Assembly: GCA_964017235.1 (NCBI GenBank)
Contig: OZ024935.1
Coordinates: 93,743,207 to 93,807,206, forward strand
Reading direction: 5' to 3'
Source: Sabellastarte sp. h YS-2021
Taxonomy: Eukaryota > Annelida > Polychaeta > Sabellida > Sabellidae
Length of the DNA: 64,000 nt
Shown here: positions 45,818 to 58,915 of the stretch, piece after piece
How positions within the stretch are numbered: position 1 is the first letter of the stretch
Layout of the letters: each line of letters begins with the position of its first letter
Made by a program: the position numbers and the translations under genes
Notes under the pieces: generated by a model
Told to the model about the DNA's origin: nothing
The model's database searches: none
The model's input: the letters and a program-made list of their open reading frames with translations, nothing else

Positions 45818-47784
45818 CAGTTAAAGGTTAAATACATGTTTCATTTGCTGGGTGGGTTTCTTGGCCAGCTAAGGAAATACAAGCATTATAAATTTTACAA
45901 ATGTTGTGCCTGGTTAACATCAGGTAGATATAGAAAATTTTAAATACTAATTAAATAAAATTTTAATCCCATATTGTTTTTCCTTTAAATTCTTACTAAC
46001 TTCTTGGGAACTGATATGGAATATATGTTACTGTATGGGATATTGTATATTTCATTAATGATTCTACTAAAAATGGTATGCCAGGGCTTACTAGATTATA
46101 CACAAGATACTCCCCCGATAATGTTAGGAATATATTAAACAGAGGATTGAACTACTAATCAGTAACTGAGCCACCTTCCTTTTTTGCGGAGTTTCAGTGT
46201 TGACAATTTTTATCATCCTTAATCTTGATATTGGAATTTGTACTTCTTATCTGTGACATAAAGTATGCTTTAATCGAGCTTAAGTCCTGTAAAAGTGGGC
46301 TCAAATTAGAATTAAGGTAATATATACTTAAATAAATAGCTTTTATGCTGAAGTTATTAGTACTAGGCGTCTATAAATCATTCCCATATTTATTCAGAAT
46401 GTGTTCCCACATCACACCCGGTTCACACTCACTAATGCAGGCCTCACAAGTTGTACAACAAGTCATATGTATATAGCTCATCAGGACTTGTTTGTGACTT
46501 GACACATTTTGTGTCTTGGTAATCAGCATAAGGCCTTGTAAGTTTGATGTAACTTTATTAGGTAGGATTCATTCTCTACACTATGGATATCATTTCCACC
46601 TGCTTTGAAGTGATTAAAATCCTCATATGAGCTTCCACGTGCTCAATTAAACTCAAAAGAGCAGGAAGGCTAGAGGTGGGAGTGGAAAGTCTATATAGGG
46701 AAACATGTTTATGAATGTACACTACCAAAGTACGTGGTTCAATTACTGGGCAGTTCATGAAAGAAAATTCAAATTTCCATCAAATCCTACCACATCAGAT
46801 GTACAGCATGGCCTAAGGCAAAAATAGGCATTTTTTCAAAACATGGCTCAAAAATCACAAAACAGTGTCAACTTAAACAGTTTCAGATAGAAAAAAACAT
46901 TCCATTGATAGCATGCATGGTATTATAGCAGGTTCTAAGTATCAAAATAATTACCAACCTTTCAGATCATATTATATTTAAGAAATTTGGTTCAGTAGTT
47001 TATGACAGACAGTTTGTCGTCTTATGCCTAAGTCACATCTCTCCATTTCACTGGTATGAATCAGCCACAAATTAAGTTGTGGCCCAAATTATCTGTAACA
47101 TCCTATTCACACTACATGTCATTTCATTCTGTCTGACTTATTCACAGCACAGGCAGACGATTAGACAAAGTTTTTAACCATCAATAACAATGGAATGAGA
47201 CTACTACAAACAATGGTCACGGACAGGCAATCATCATTAACTTTAGCTCACCTTATGTAGTCATATTACAGGAAAATGCTGTAATGGCTACACAAGTGCA
47301 CTGCCCTCCTACTATATTACACCAAGCTAACACTATGTAGCAGTTTGTAGCTATATACAGGGTAGTACTTTGCAGAATGTATGTCAGTGTTGCGAAACCT
47401 ATCCAAAATGTTTACCACAAACTTAGTCTGAATAATGGTCATGGAGGTTGTAAGTAAATCCTTTCAGCATGTAACATGCTGTACATCTGATATGGTAGTA
47501 TTATGGAAACACAATGTTTTATTGCCAAATGGATCTACCAGTGAGTCAAAGTAGTATCATCCTGCTGCTATCATCCTAAAGCCACAGTCTTCCCCCTCTT
47601 CTTATATTTGCAGTTTTTTATTAATTATACTTGAGTCATGCATTACGTCATACAGTATGTATAGCTAGTGTTTCACCATTTTGTAACTACTTTACTGTTT
47701 ATGTATATCTTTTCGTTTTAATATTATTTTTAAGAGCAGAATTTTCGGTAAAATTAACAGATAACACATAATTTATCCATTAAA
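45818..47784. other. Non-coding, no gene recognised
   Basis: Short frames only. Part of 47030-47300 resembles 39470-39760 ('caataacaatggaatgagact', 'accatcaataac'), an unclassified repeat. Confidence 0.35.
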
Positions 47785-49640
47785 GCTTCTTAACAGGTCC
47801 TCTGTTGCTGTTCTACCTGATTACACAAGTAAAACCGACCTTGCAAACACTTTCTGTAAGTTCCTTTATGACAAAATCCTCAAAATAAGATCCACACTGC
47901 AGTCATCAATACCATCTTTAGTTACTAGACCCAACCCCACTAAAAATACTCTGTCCTCTTTCACACCTGTGTCCGAGGAAGAACTACTCAAAATTCTAAA
48001 GTCCTCCCCATCCAAATCATGTGACCTTGACCCGATTCCGACGTCACTGGTCAAGGAGTGTGCTGATATTCTCATCACCCCCATCACTAAAATTGTAAAT
48101 TATTCAATCACAGAAGGTAGTCTTTCCAACTGTTTTAAGATGGCATATGTCACCCCCCTTCAAAAGAAGCCGAGCCTTGATAGAAATATCCTCAAAAACT
48201 ACAGGCCTGTGTCAAACCTCAGCTTTATATCTAAACTTATTGAGAAGGTGGTGGCAAAGCAGCTAAATGAATTTATTTCGCACGAGGGGCTCTTAAACGT
48301 CAACCAGTCTGCTTATAAGAGTTCCCACTCCACTGAAACTGCATTGTTGAAGATTCAGAATGATATAGCTCTTTCAGTGGACTCAGGAAAGGCAGTGGCC
48401 CTAACATTATTAGACCTCTCAGCGGCGTTTGATATGATTGATCATTCGCTTTTATATGACTGCTTGCATGACTGGTTTGGTCTAGATGGTACTGTTTTGT
48501 CATGGATCAAATCGTATCTTTCAAACAGTAAACAAAAAATTAAAATAGGTGATAGTTTCTCTGAGGCGGTAATACTCCCTTTTGGAGTCCCCCAAGGCTC
48601 TGTGCTGGGTCCTCTCCTTTTCACCCTCTACACTAGTCCCCTCAGTCAAGTTATTTCAAAATTCAATGTTACTCATCACCTGTATGCCAATGACACCCAG
48701 ATCAACCTAGCAGTTGACTCCAGGAACTTTGACTCTAGCATTGAAGAGCTGACTGAGTGTCTCAAGTCTGTACAGGAGTGGATGGACGGTGTCAAACTAA
48801 AACTAAACCCAAAAAAACGAATTTATCATTATAGGTCAAAAAGCCATCAGAGAGTGGCTTGCACCAAATTTCCCTGTTCCACTCCTCCAAAACAATATCT
48901 CTCCGTCGGTGTAAAATATCTCGGTGTTATTTTTGACTCAGACAACTCCTTTGACAATCATATTGCCAAGGTTTGCAGAGCATGTTACTATAATCTTCGT
49001 GATTTGCGACGAATTCGCAAATTCCTTGGAGTCAAGACAACAATACTTCTGGCAAATGCTATGGTCAGTAGTCGTCTAGACTACTGTAACTCTTTACTCC
49101 ATGGGGTAAGCAAGTCCAACATAGCCAAACTACAGAGAGTCCAGAATGCTCTTTGCCGCATCATCTTCAGACTTGACAAAATGAGTCATGTTAAACCCTT
49201 TTTGAAAAAACTCCACTGACTCCCAATTCAACATCGCATCCTCTTTAAGTATAATCTTTTGGTATTCAAGGCTATTAATCTTTCACAGTCCCCGTATCTT
49301 TCAGCTTTAATAAGATCGAGCAGTCTCACTCGTGGCAACAGGCTATCTATCTCCTCAACCCACCCTAAGAAGCACATAGGCAGGGGTGCCTTTGCAGTAG
49401 CTGCACCAGCTGAATGGAACAAGCTGCCACAGACTGTCAGATTTCAGCAAACAATAGATGGTTTCAGAAGCCAGCTAAAGACCTACTTGTTTAGGCTGGC
49501 ATACCCACCACCTTAGTTATACCCTGGCGGCAACAATGAGAAACAAAGTGAACCTTTTTTATGATAATGGATAGAGTATGACTGGTTTCATGTACAATAT
49601 ATTATACTTTGCACCAAAATAAAATTTTGCATGAAACAAC
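47785..49640 (+). mobile_element. 5'-truncated LINE (CR1/L2-like)
   Basis: A non-LTR retrotransposon fragment. The same frame can be read from about 47785, before the first Met at 47969, and past a stop at 49217-49219 to 49516. The endonuclease domain is missing. A short 3' UTR follows. It lies upstream of, and opposite to, receptor copy B. Confidence 0.85.
47969..49516 (+). pseudogene. LINE reverse transcriptase, inactivated
   Basis: RT motifs appear in order: NYRPVSNLSFISKLIEKV, TLLDLSAAFDMIDH (motif A), GVPQGSVLGPLLF (motif B), HHLYANDTQ (motif C) and LKLNPKK (motif D). The motif C aspartate is replaced (YAND instead of YADD), which should abolish polymerase activity. A TGA at 49217-49219 replaces the Trp of a conserved HWLPI motif, and the frame then continues to its natural end (AEWNKLP motif). 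Motifs fit the CR1/L2/Rex1 side of the Jockey group; the exact clade is not determined. Confidence 0.85.
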
Positions 49641-50461
49641 AGCATGACAAAGAAGCAGTTTGCATAACCACTTGTGGTGGTCAAACCAACACAGAGGTGA
49701 CAGCCTGTTATTAGATGCCACATTTACTAACGACAAGACCACTGATGACTTCTTTGAACCTTCAGTGACAATTAAGTTTAAAACATCACATCATTGCATG
49801 TTACAACTTATCATAAAATAAATATTTACATTTTGGGTTGACAAAGGTAAAAAATTCACCTTCAGAAAAAGGTTGAATTTAACATGAAAGCCTTACAATT
49901 TAATATAATAGATTCCTGGAACTCTATTATTTCTGGAAACCTACCGTTACACATTACACTATTATTGCATTTTACGGAAAGCTTATACTCCATAGTACAT
50001 GTTTAATATATATATTTGATTTAAAGAAGCGTCTGCTCTTTACTATATATAAAATTTTTACCGTGTAATTATATACTGTAAAACCCAAATATTTTTGATT
50101 ACATGCATATAAAGAGAAAGCAAAACTTGCAATGCAACCTAAAAGCTTTCTTTTTACAAGTAGTGTGTAAATATATCAAATGCTTAAAGTAGGAAAAGGC
50201 TTGCTGCACAGACTGTGTTCTTATGTCATTTGCATATGCATATAATGGATAATCAAAACTAATATTACAATGTAATTAATCTAATTAAGCTCACAACTAG
50301 CAATTGTATTTGATATTTATCAAACAAAAACCTCTAAAACACATTGTACAGATTCATTATTTATATAATAAGCAATTTCTATTAAATTACATGCTACTGA
50401 TGTCAACAAGAGCATGCAATTCAAAACCTCTTTGTCATTTTATATGTTAAAATCAAATGCA
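49641..50461. other. Intergenic, 3' flank of copy B
   Basis: No gene. The last 80 bases resemble the 3' flank of copy A and were probably part of the ancestral 3' UTR. Confidence 0.4.
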
Positions 50462-53257
50462 TTACACAACTCTTACAGTTTGATAAGAGTTGGGGGTGTT
50501 GCTGATTTCCCTTTCTCCAAGCTCTTGATACTCTGTTGCATCTTTTCTTTCTGTTTGTTTAGTGACAGTAGACATCTCTTCCAAAGGTACTTCATAATCA
50601 ATATAGCCAGTATGGTCTCTTGTCTCAGCAGAATGAATGTTTGACAGATCCTTGACATGTGAATGATCCTTAGTTTTTGAAATTTGCTTCCTGTGCCATA
50701 GTCTGAATACAATGATAGAGACAACCAGAGTGACCAATGCAGAAACCACAGAAGAGACAACAGCTACAACAGCTATTTGACTTGACTGTGAATCTAAATG
50801 GAACATATACATATTGCAACAAGTAAAATTTGATGGATCAAAGCAAAGTTATGACAGTAAACCTACTTATTTTTGGTTTTGCATATTACTATATTCTTTT
50901 TTCAAGTAGTTACATTATTACCAAATTTTGCTTTTGAAGTTATCTAAATATTTAAACTGTCTTCAACGTGAAAAGGTTTAAGTTTTCTAGGCTGTTTCTA
51001 TAAGCTAAGCTAATTTGAAAATTTCATTTTTAAATGAACAGATGATTATAAGGTTCTACACAACTAAAACAAACATGTACTACATTTTAAAATAAAGGTT
51101 CCCCTGAATTCACATGTTCTATCAATATTAAGATATTATATTTTCCTTATGTCAATAAGAAGACAAACAAATAAACCAACATTCAAGATATTAATAGTAT
51201 GTATTGTTTTGTAATTTTTTACCTCTTAATGCTTCTTCGCATGTAACCTCAGTTCTTGTTGTTGTTGTTGTTAACATTGTTGTTGTCAGACTTTCAGAAC
51301 AAGTGTCCCCTTTGTAACCCTCTGCACATCCTCCAGGACAGTCCAATCCTGTCACATAGTCACATGTTCCTTGTTTGCAGTGACATTCCCACTTACAGTT
51401 CTGACCAAAGAAACTTCTGAAGCACTCTTCAGAAAAAATTGTTAGAAATCAATAAAATTGTTATATCTTCAATTATAAATTTAAGTAGAAATACCATTAA
51501 AGTAAATTAAGTCATACTATATTCAACGGTATTATTGACTTTTAAAACTCTATTGAAGAATTAATGTATTTAATTTGTTATTAATCCCTCAAAGAAACAT
51601 TGCAGTTTAAATAGAACATATATTTTGATCGAGTTTACAGTTTAGAAATGAGACAATGAGATGTAGTGAACCCAGTACACTTTACTTTATTACAATTACT
51701 CTATAGAAGTAATACATCAATGCCAACTTTTTAAAAAGCTTATTTAAAAGACAAATATTAAGCTGTCACTGTTGGATGTGCATGCATGCACGCATGCATA
51801 AGCTACACTCCAGGAGTAAGCAAACTCAGGAAGATTCAATTCGAAGTCCAGATAAAATATGCTATAATGCTACAACCCCTGACTATCGTCATAATATAAC
51901 TGTCATGGAGCATCAGCCAAGTTACCCCACTATCATGGCAATATAAATAAGACTTATAAACAGGTGCACACTTATATTTTAAGTTATTATTCATAATTTA
52001 TATATTATTTGTACTGAAACAATTACAGCAATATATTATGCCCTTTATATACTAGTAATAACCTGTAAGCCATTAAGACTGTTATTGTGTGATGATGCTC
52101 CACTTAGATTAGCTATGCTATGAACACAAAGTTGTCCCCATATATAAATTATTCATAATTAAAAGAAGGAAGTGAAACAGGCCAAGTTTATTTCAAAAAC
52201 AGTAAAAATCCTTGGCTATTTCCCAAGTGTCACCGATGTATCCAGGATTACAGCCTCCATTACAGAAACCAGTTTGTTGAGAACACTTATCTTTGCAGTT
52301 TCGAGAACAATCAAACCTACACATGTCTCCATGTTTATTTACCCAGAGGGCATTCTGAAATTATGCCATTTTGGCAGTGCACCAACAATTTCTTAAACCC
52401 CAAAACTCATGGCATATGTCAGAACAGATCATATATTCTATTGATCAGTTAGAGTGGTACATCAAAAATAACAGTGACCATTTAATAATTTGATCGTTGA
52501 ATTCATATAATCTTTTGTTAATTTTTATGCGTAAGGTGACATATGCAGAAAAAGCAAATTATTCACTATAGTAGAAAGAAAGTGCCTGATCCTGTGTAAT
52601 TAACATTAAATGTACAACATAACTTTGTGAAAGTTACCTTCAGTGCAGTTATATCCATAGAATCCTGATTTGCATTCTTCATTAGGACATGCACCATTAG
52701 CTGTAAACTTGTCGCAAGGTGGATTCTTACAGTTTGCTGAACAGTTGTGCACACACTCCTCGCCATAGGTTCCATCTGGACAGACTACAATTTACAATTA
52801 TTTAACTTAGATTACCACATGTAATGTACCAGTAAATTGTTTGAATAAAAATCAAAACTCTGTATTTAAACTACATGTTTTACTCACCGAATTTCAGGAT
52901 ATATTTGGTAACAGTAAGGTAAAGGGATGAACAAAAAAAACACATCAAAGATTGTGACATCTGATTAATAACCCACAGGCTTTAAAATATTCATACAAGA
53001 ATGAAAATTATATATTGGTAAAACACTGTAAAATGTTAACTTTGCATTAGTACTTTAAATACTATGTGAATAGGAGACAAATATTTTTGTAGGAAAATAT
53101 ATATTATCAATTTACAATGGTAGTAATATATTTTCTATGTTTATCTTGAATATCCTATTTGAGAAACTATCCTTGTTTTTTTTTTCTAGCATTACCTGCA
53201 CGCACCCCAACTTAACATAATGTTAGAATAGGAGAGGAACGTAAAACACTCAAGTAT

Positions 53258-54039
53258 CTGCAACGAAAAAAATTCACAAATGTGTGTACAAAACTTCAAG
53301 ATCAATACTTCATTAATTTTGACTGGTTCGGCTTGGAAGGTTCCTACCAGGCCAGTTTAGTGTGGTCTTAACTATTAAGCCTATTTTCAACAAATGATAT
53401 CACACATGGTGATGGCAATATTATAATAGCTTCTGGTATGAGCATTATTTTGTCAATCTTAATGACGGATCAGTTTTCCACCATTGTGCTTCAATAATAA
53501 ACCAACTAAGTCAGTTCAAAGCAGTAATGGTTTGTACATGTATGTAGATATACTGGTTGATATGTCAGCCTTTTTGGTTCAGATACGGCATGATGTGGAT
53601 CATAATAGATGTAATTATCCAAATGAAAAATTAACAATGCAATGTATCCAGAGAACTCCTATCAGGTTACAGGGGCAAAATAATGTATTTTGTAAACATT
53701 TTAAAACAAAACAAAATCAAGACATTAATCAGTTTCATTTGCAATTAATTTTACTCTGTATAAAGTAAGTAGAAACTTTGAAAAAGAGTGAGTTGCATAA
53801 TACTACCGCATTGTTGGAAGTTTATTGGCTACATATTCTCTATCTTTCATGTTAACTCAAAGAACCAACCCATCCCATCATCCCTCTTCTATTTACCTTT
53901 AGGGTACCTTATGAGAGCTCTTAAGAGGTTTTTCAAAATTTTCAAAAAGGTGACACTGAACATATATTGCCATCTTTTTTGTGTCAAATACGTCCTCCCC
54001 ATATGATAATCACATTGAAATCAACTTTTAAGTTACTCA
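53258..54039. other. Intron of copy B, nothing recognised
   Basis: No domain or repeat border recognised; short frames only. Confidence 0.35.
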
Positions 54040-54249
54040 CATTCATTAACTGAAAGATACAGGCTCAAGGATGTCAATTTATCAATGTCCTTGAGGTTCT
54101 TTAACATGCCACTAGGGATATAACCCAGTGAGAGAGGACCACTAATTTAAGTGGGCATCTGAGCCACTATGTATCTGTTTGTACCTGGGTTTGAATCCAC
54201 ATCCTCTGAGTTCCTGGACAAGTGTGTTACCTGCTAGGCCACAGTGGCA
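54040..54249 (-). mobile_element. tRNA-derived SINE, second type
   Basis: On the minus strand the head is GCCACTGTGGCCTAGCAGGT (A box) with B box GGATTCAAACCC 40 bases on. The body contains 'ccactagggatataaccc' in plus sense. Its head differs from the 23680 type. A further head fragment lies at 54385-54443. Confidence 0.55.
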
Positions 54250-54449
54250 GAAGGATTTTTCAAAAACACCCCGTCATCGCGTTTTGGTAAAAACCCACAA
54301 ACACCAGTCACAGGTACATTCTAGACCTATATCCACACGTTGGAAAGGATTTTCTGATCAATCTGACCATAAATGCCTGAATGGGAGGCATTTGATTTTT
54401 GTGTTCCTAGGCAAGTGTATCACCCACTAGGACACAGTGGCACATTGAA

Positions 54450-55190
54450 CCAAAATAATCATAATATACCAAAATACCCCACAAATGATGCACACAAGTC
54501 AAGTTGGTCACATCTTGGATGCCAGCCAGGAATGACATAGCCTAAGTTTAAGAGTGCAGAGATTAAGATTATTGTTCAAAATGATATCAAAATGTGATGA
54601 CTTTGAAAAATAAATCATTTTTTTTCATTCTTTACTTACAATGACAAAATCAAAGATAACTGTTAAAAAGGTCATATTTTGGAAATTTTTGATACTTACT
54701 CTTGGCAGATAAGATGAAAAGTTGTTCAAATCAACTGGTAATTTGATTGATTGTAGAAGTAAGAGACTTATCAATTTAAAAATTAAAAACAAAATATGAA
54801 CACATTATTAAATGAAATACACATTTGTAAAAACATCATCATAGTAATATGAATAGCACCCACAATTACTTTGTCTCTTGCATCAAAACATGAAATAACT
54901 TAAAATATTAATCAAGAACAGAGTTCCTGAATTTCACTTGTAATGATATAGAAATACTAAACTTGGGGGTTTATTAAAATCCCGAATGAATTTTTAGCAC
55001 AAAATCATGAAAAAAGTCCTTAACTTAAGTGTGGCATGTCCTTCAAATATGATATATACATGTATAAATACAACAACTATTTTAACAAAATATGTTTGTG
55101 TGTAGTTATTAAATTTTACAACATAATTATCTGTGTTGTATTTTAACATACATGGAAATAATAAAACAACAAAAAAGTTTTTAAGTTAGA
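54450..55190. other. Intron of copy B, nothing recognised
   Basis: AT-rich, no open frame or repeat that I can place. Confidence 0.35.
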
Positions 55191-55194
55191 GCTC

Positions 55195-55655
55195 TATTTA
55201 CGCTTGTGCTTCTATAGATCAATTGTTTTTTTTGTTTTTTTTTTGGTCTCCGGATGTTCATGAATTGTGGTGTGGCCACAATGAATGTCTCTGTTTCACA
55301 AAAGTTGTGGTTTGACCATAACTTCTATTGGTCTTTTACAGAAGTTAGGAGGTGATGGGCCATGTTAGTAGCCCGATGTGTTACCACTTCTGTGCACTAC
55401 TCTTGTTTTTGATCAGATCAGAGTTCGAATCCCAGTCTAACCTCAAGTGGGAAAGCTGGTATTTGCTGACCGTTGGATGACATTTTACAGTACAGAACCT
55501 TGACCAACTGAATGTACTGGTTTCCTCTGCCCTGCCAACTACCTGTCGTGATACCACCTGTAAAACCCCAAATAAACAAATAAATTGTGTCTCTGATGGC
55601 TTTGCGCTCATGCTATTGGACCGAAACTCCTTTTGGCCTTGTTTTACAAGTGGCC
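55195..55655 (+). repeat. Dispersed repeat family R, split by a SINE
   Basis: Matches 13640-13880 in two parts, 55195-55402 and 55589-55655, with a SINE between. The junction words (tgcactactc, then gtctctgatggctt) are contiguous in the intron copy of gene A. Confidence 0.6.
55403..55588 (+). mobile_element. SINE inserted in family R repeat
   Basis: B box GTTCGAATCCC, body 'ctcaagtgggaaagctgg' and tail 'ccccaaataaacaaataaa'. TTGT at 55403-55406 and 55585-55588 may be the target duplication. The head before the B box is short, so the 5' end is probably truncated. Confidence 0.6.
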
Positions 55656-56460
55656 AACTGGTTGATTTGCCCACGCAGCTCAAATATACAATTAAGTTAC
55701 AGAATTAATAGAATTTTAAGAAATACAAAAGTGCAGTAGTTTTTTAAATATTATACCCATAACAATAGATAAGAAATTATAAAAAATAACAAAATAAAAC
55801 AATTATTATCGGAAAGCAATGGATTTACTTTTGAGGGATATCCACTTTTCTCTTGGTTTTACAGCATCACTTGATAAACAACATTTAAATAATTTATGCC
55901 TTGGTTATGTTAAAGACCTTGTAATTAACCAGTTGGCCATATGAGCAAAATATGTCACAAATCTGGCACCTTTGGGTTTGACCTTGGGACCAAAGGACTG
56001 TAAAATATTGACTGTATTTAAATTGGTTATATACTGGGATAATCATGTTTACATAGTTAATATATTTAACTTTTATAAGCCACAAATAATAATATATTTG
56101 CATTGCTAGGCAGATTAGGCACTAGAAAAGTATTTTAATCACATGTGTAATGATACTAGTTATATGTTTGATTTGGTATCTTGTACTTATGGTGTTTTTT
56201 GTTATTATTGTTTCAAATTTACCTGAATTTTCAGTGTACCTGTAATAAACCTTACAAAAATATTTTTTTTACTTCTTCAACAATTAACTCACATATGCAA
56301 CAATTATAACATGACAAAATGTTAGAAAATTTAAACATTGGATCTTACAAGGTATCATTACTCCTTATTTATTTTGCAATGTTGATTATGACATGATGAT
56401 GGATTAAAATATAAGGAAAATACAGAATTTGAAGGTTTGGTCTTGATATTTATGTATGAC

Positions 56461-56620
56461 GCCCTCAGTGACCTAGTGGTCAGCAAGTTTGGCTTCTGAT
56501 TACAGGCTGTCACATCTGTGTGGGTTCGACTCACAGTGACAATGCTAAAGACCTGTCCCGAGGAGACCCAGGCTGTTGAACAGGATGTAAGCCCTAACTT
56601 TGACTTCCGATATATATATA
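56461..56620 (+). mobile_element. tRNA-derived SINE with TA-repeat tail
   Basis: The head has A box TGACCTAGTGGTCAGC and B box GGGTTCGACTC, the body 'gaggagacccaggctgttga' and a (TA)n tail near 56609-56622. It is a third head type in the window. Confidence 0.55.
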
Positions 56621-56880
56621 TATTCCAGTAGGGAATCCGGTAGGATAATTGAGGGGTTCGATTATATGAAGGAAAACAAAATTCACTGTTCATGGCTTAC
56701 CGAGTGGGCGATAATTGAAGAAAAAACGTTTTTATGTATATTTGTGTAATATAATGTAACTGATCCTCTAATTGTTGCTTATTTGCTCCATATCTATGAA
56801 TATTATCATGTTTATTTAAAATATTACTTGAATTTTAACTGAGTGTGTTCGGTGGTACATGCATTGTGGACGTTTTAATG

Positions 56881-56988
56881 TAGAAATAAACTACTCATGC
56901 TTGGACTTTATCAGCCCTCGTCCTTTATTTGAGGTTATTTTTGTGATTGAATCGCGGAAAAAGTTCAAGCATGAGTAGTTTATTTCTA
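56881..56988. repeat. 29-bp inverted repeat (hairpin)
   Basis: 56881-56909 and 56960-56988 are reverse complements with one mismatch, separated by 50 bases. The arms contain 'actactcatgctt'. It lies about 190 bp before the Crypton remnant. Confidence 0.65.
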
Positions 56989-57177
56989 TTATAAAATGGC
57001 ATTGTTTTTTTATGTTTATATGTGGTGTTTCTTTTTGAGATTATTACGGCTGTTCCATCTTCTGAACGTGAGTATAGGCACTAAAACTATATGCTATGGT
57101 CTGTTACATTTCGGGCGTGAAACTTACTTTTTATCCCGGAAAAAGTGAAGCTGTTTTTTTTTGCAATTTTCAGCAAA

Positions 57178-58915
57178 ATGGCTAAAAATTTCAGTGAAAC
57201 AGGGATCGTTAGATATAAAAGTTGTGACTATGTGGTTTTAGATTCTTGTGAGAATCGAAATACATACAAACTTTGGAATTTAGACAATGGAGAAACAGAA
57301 ATTGTTGAAGACATTGAAAATGTTCAAAAAGTCCAATTGAAACTTTAGATATATTTGGTGATAACGAAATGGAAGAAATAGGAAATTTTGATTTGTTTGA
57401 TGAGAATGAGTTAGTTGGGGATATTTTTGAAGTTGACTCTATAGTTTTGGATCATAACTATGCAAGTATAAGTGATACAAATAAAGAGAAAATCACAGAA
57501 GAATCATCCGTTCATTTTGAATCAGCAAATGAAGTTGAAATTGTACCAGAGATGAAAAAAGTACAAACATTTCAAGATATAAAGACTAAAAAGAAGACGA
57601 TCTCAATAAACTGGCTGCTGCTAACACATTGCCGAAAACAAAAATAGCAACTAAATGGGCAGTTCCAAGGTAAAATACTTACTGTTTATAACTGTAGTGA
57701 TAATATTTTTGATTTTTTGAAATTGGAATTATGTGGTTATATTTTTGGATAACATTCAATTGTCAGAATAGTAAGGAAATTTTTTCTAATATTTTAGAAT
57801 GGCTGTCTGATCGAGGGTATGACATTGAGTTTGAGGAATTGCCAACTGACATATTAGTTGAAAGGCTCCATAGATTCTATGGTGAAACAAAGGGTACAGA
57901 ATATGCAAAATCCTCATTACTCGTACTTCGAGCTGGGATCAATCACCATATTACTGGTCCTCCATTTAATAGAGTTGTGAACATAATCCTGGATAAAGAA
58001 TTTCAGCTCGCGAACAAAGTCCTTTTAGGAAGAATTAAATAGAACAGGAAAGATGGCCTCGATAGTATAACACATAAATTGTCCATTTCTTCAGGAGATG
58101 TTAGAAAAATGTACAGTTTAGGAACACTTTCCAACAATAACCCTTAGTCACTATTAGCTAAGGTTTTCTTTGAATTAGCCTTACATTTTGGCTGAAGAGG
58201 GAGGGAAGGATGGAAGAATATTAAAAAGTCCTCCTCTGTATTCCAGCAGAATGATCAAAGTAGCCAGGTGGAGTATGTAACCCTAAACTACAACGAGGCT
58301 ACCAAAAAAAAATCATGGAATACAACTTAATTTGAAGAAGGACCAGCGTATGTATAGTGTCCCAAATGATGATCTGTGTCCAGTTAAGTCCTTGCGATTA
58401 TATATGCAAAAATTAAGTGATACAGAACAATTTCTCCAAAATCCAAGGACGAAAGAGAATTTAGCTGCAGATGAAAATTGTTTTTTTTTTTTGGAAAATT
58501 GGGAGTGCACAGCATAGATAACATGATGAAAAATATTTCAATTAGGGCCAATCTCTCCCAAATATATACTAACCATTGTATAAGGGCCACAACAACAACA
58601 GTTCTTGCACATGCCGATATTCAGCACAACGATATAATTGCAGTTACCGGCCACAAAGATCCCAAAAGCCTTATTCCCTATGTGACAAGCACACGCAACA
58701 ATAAGGAAGAGATATGTCTGCCATTCTGCATCACTTTGGCAAGAGTGTGGAATTGCCAAATTCCACAGCTACCTCAAAAGAAGGACAATCCGTGACAAAT
58801 TTTTCCAGTGAAAATAACCTAGCCAGTTGGAACGATATGCCCATGAAGTTATTTCAATCAAACGCAATAACTGGTGGCCAGTTCAACATCAGTTTCAATA
58901 TAAATAAACAATAAT
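57178..58915 (+). pseudogene. Crypton-type tyrosine recombinase (DUF3504-like)
   Basis: Read across several frames, this is a DUF3504/KIAA1958-like protein as found in animal Cryptons. An acidic N-terminal part (57178-57600) is followed by a SAM-like segment (57762-58042: EWLSDRGYDIEFEELPTDI, LRAGINHHITGPPFNR). A catalytic region (58100-58770) has SNNNP, RGREG, TLNYNEATKK, LCPVKSLRLYMQKL, YTNHCIRATT (H-x-x-R), VTGHKDP and a final Tyr in IPYV. At least four shifts or stops break it, including TAG and TGA near 58147-58193. A splice-like gap at about 57669-57761 may be an old intron. It is antisense inside the large intron of copy B. Confidence 0.75.
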
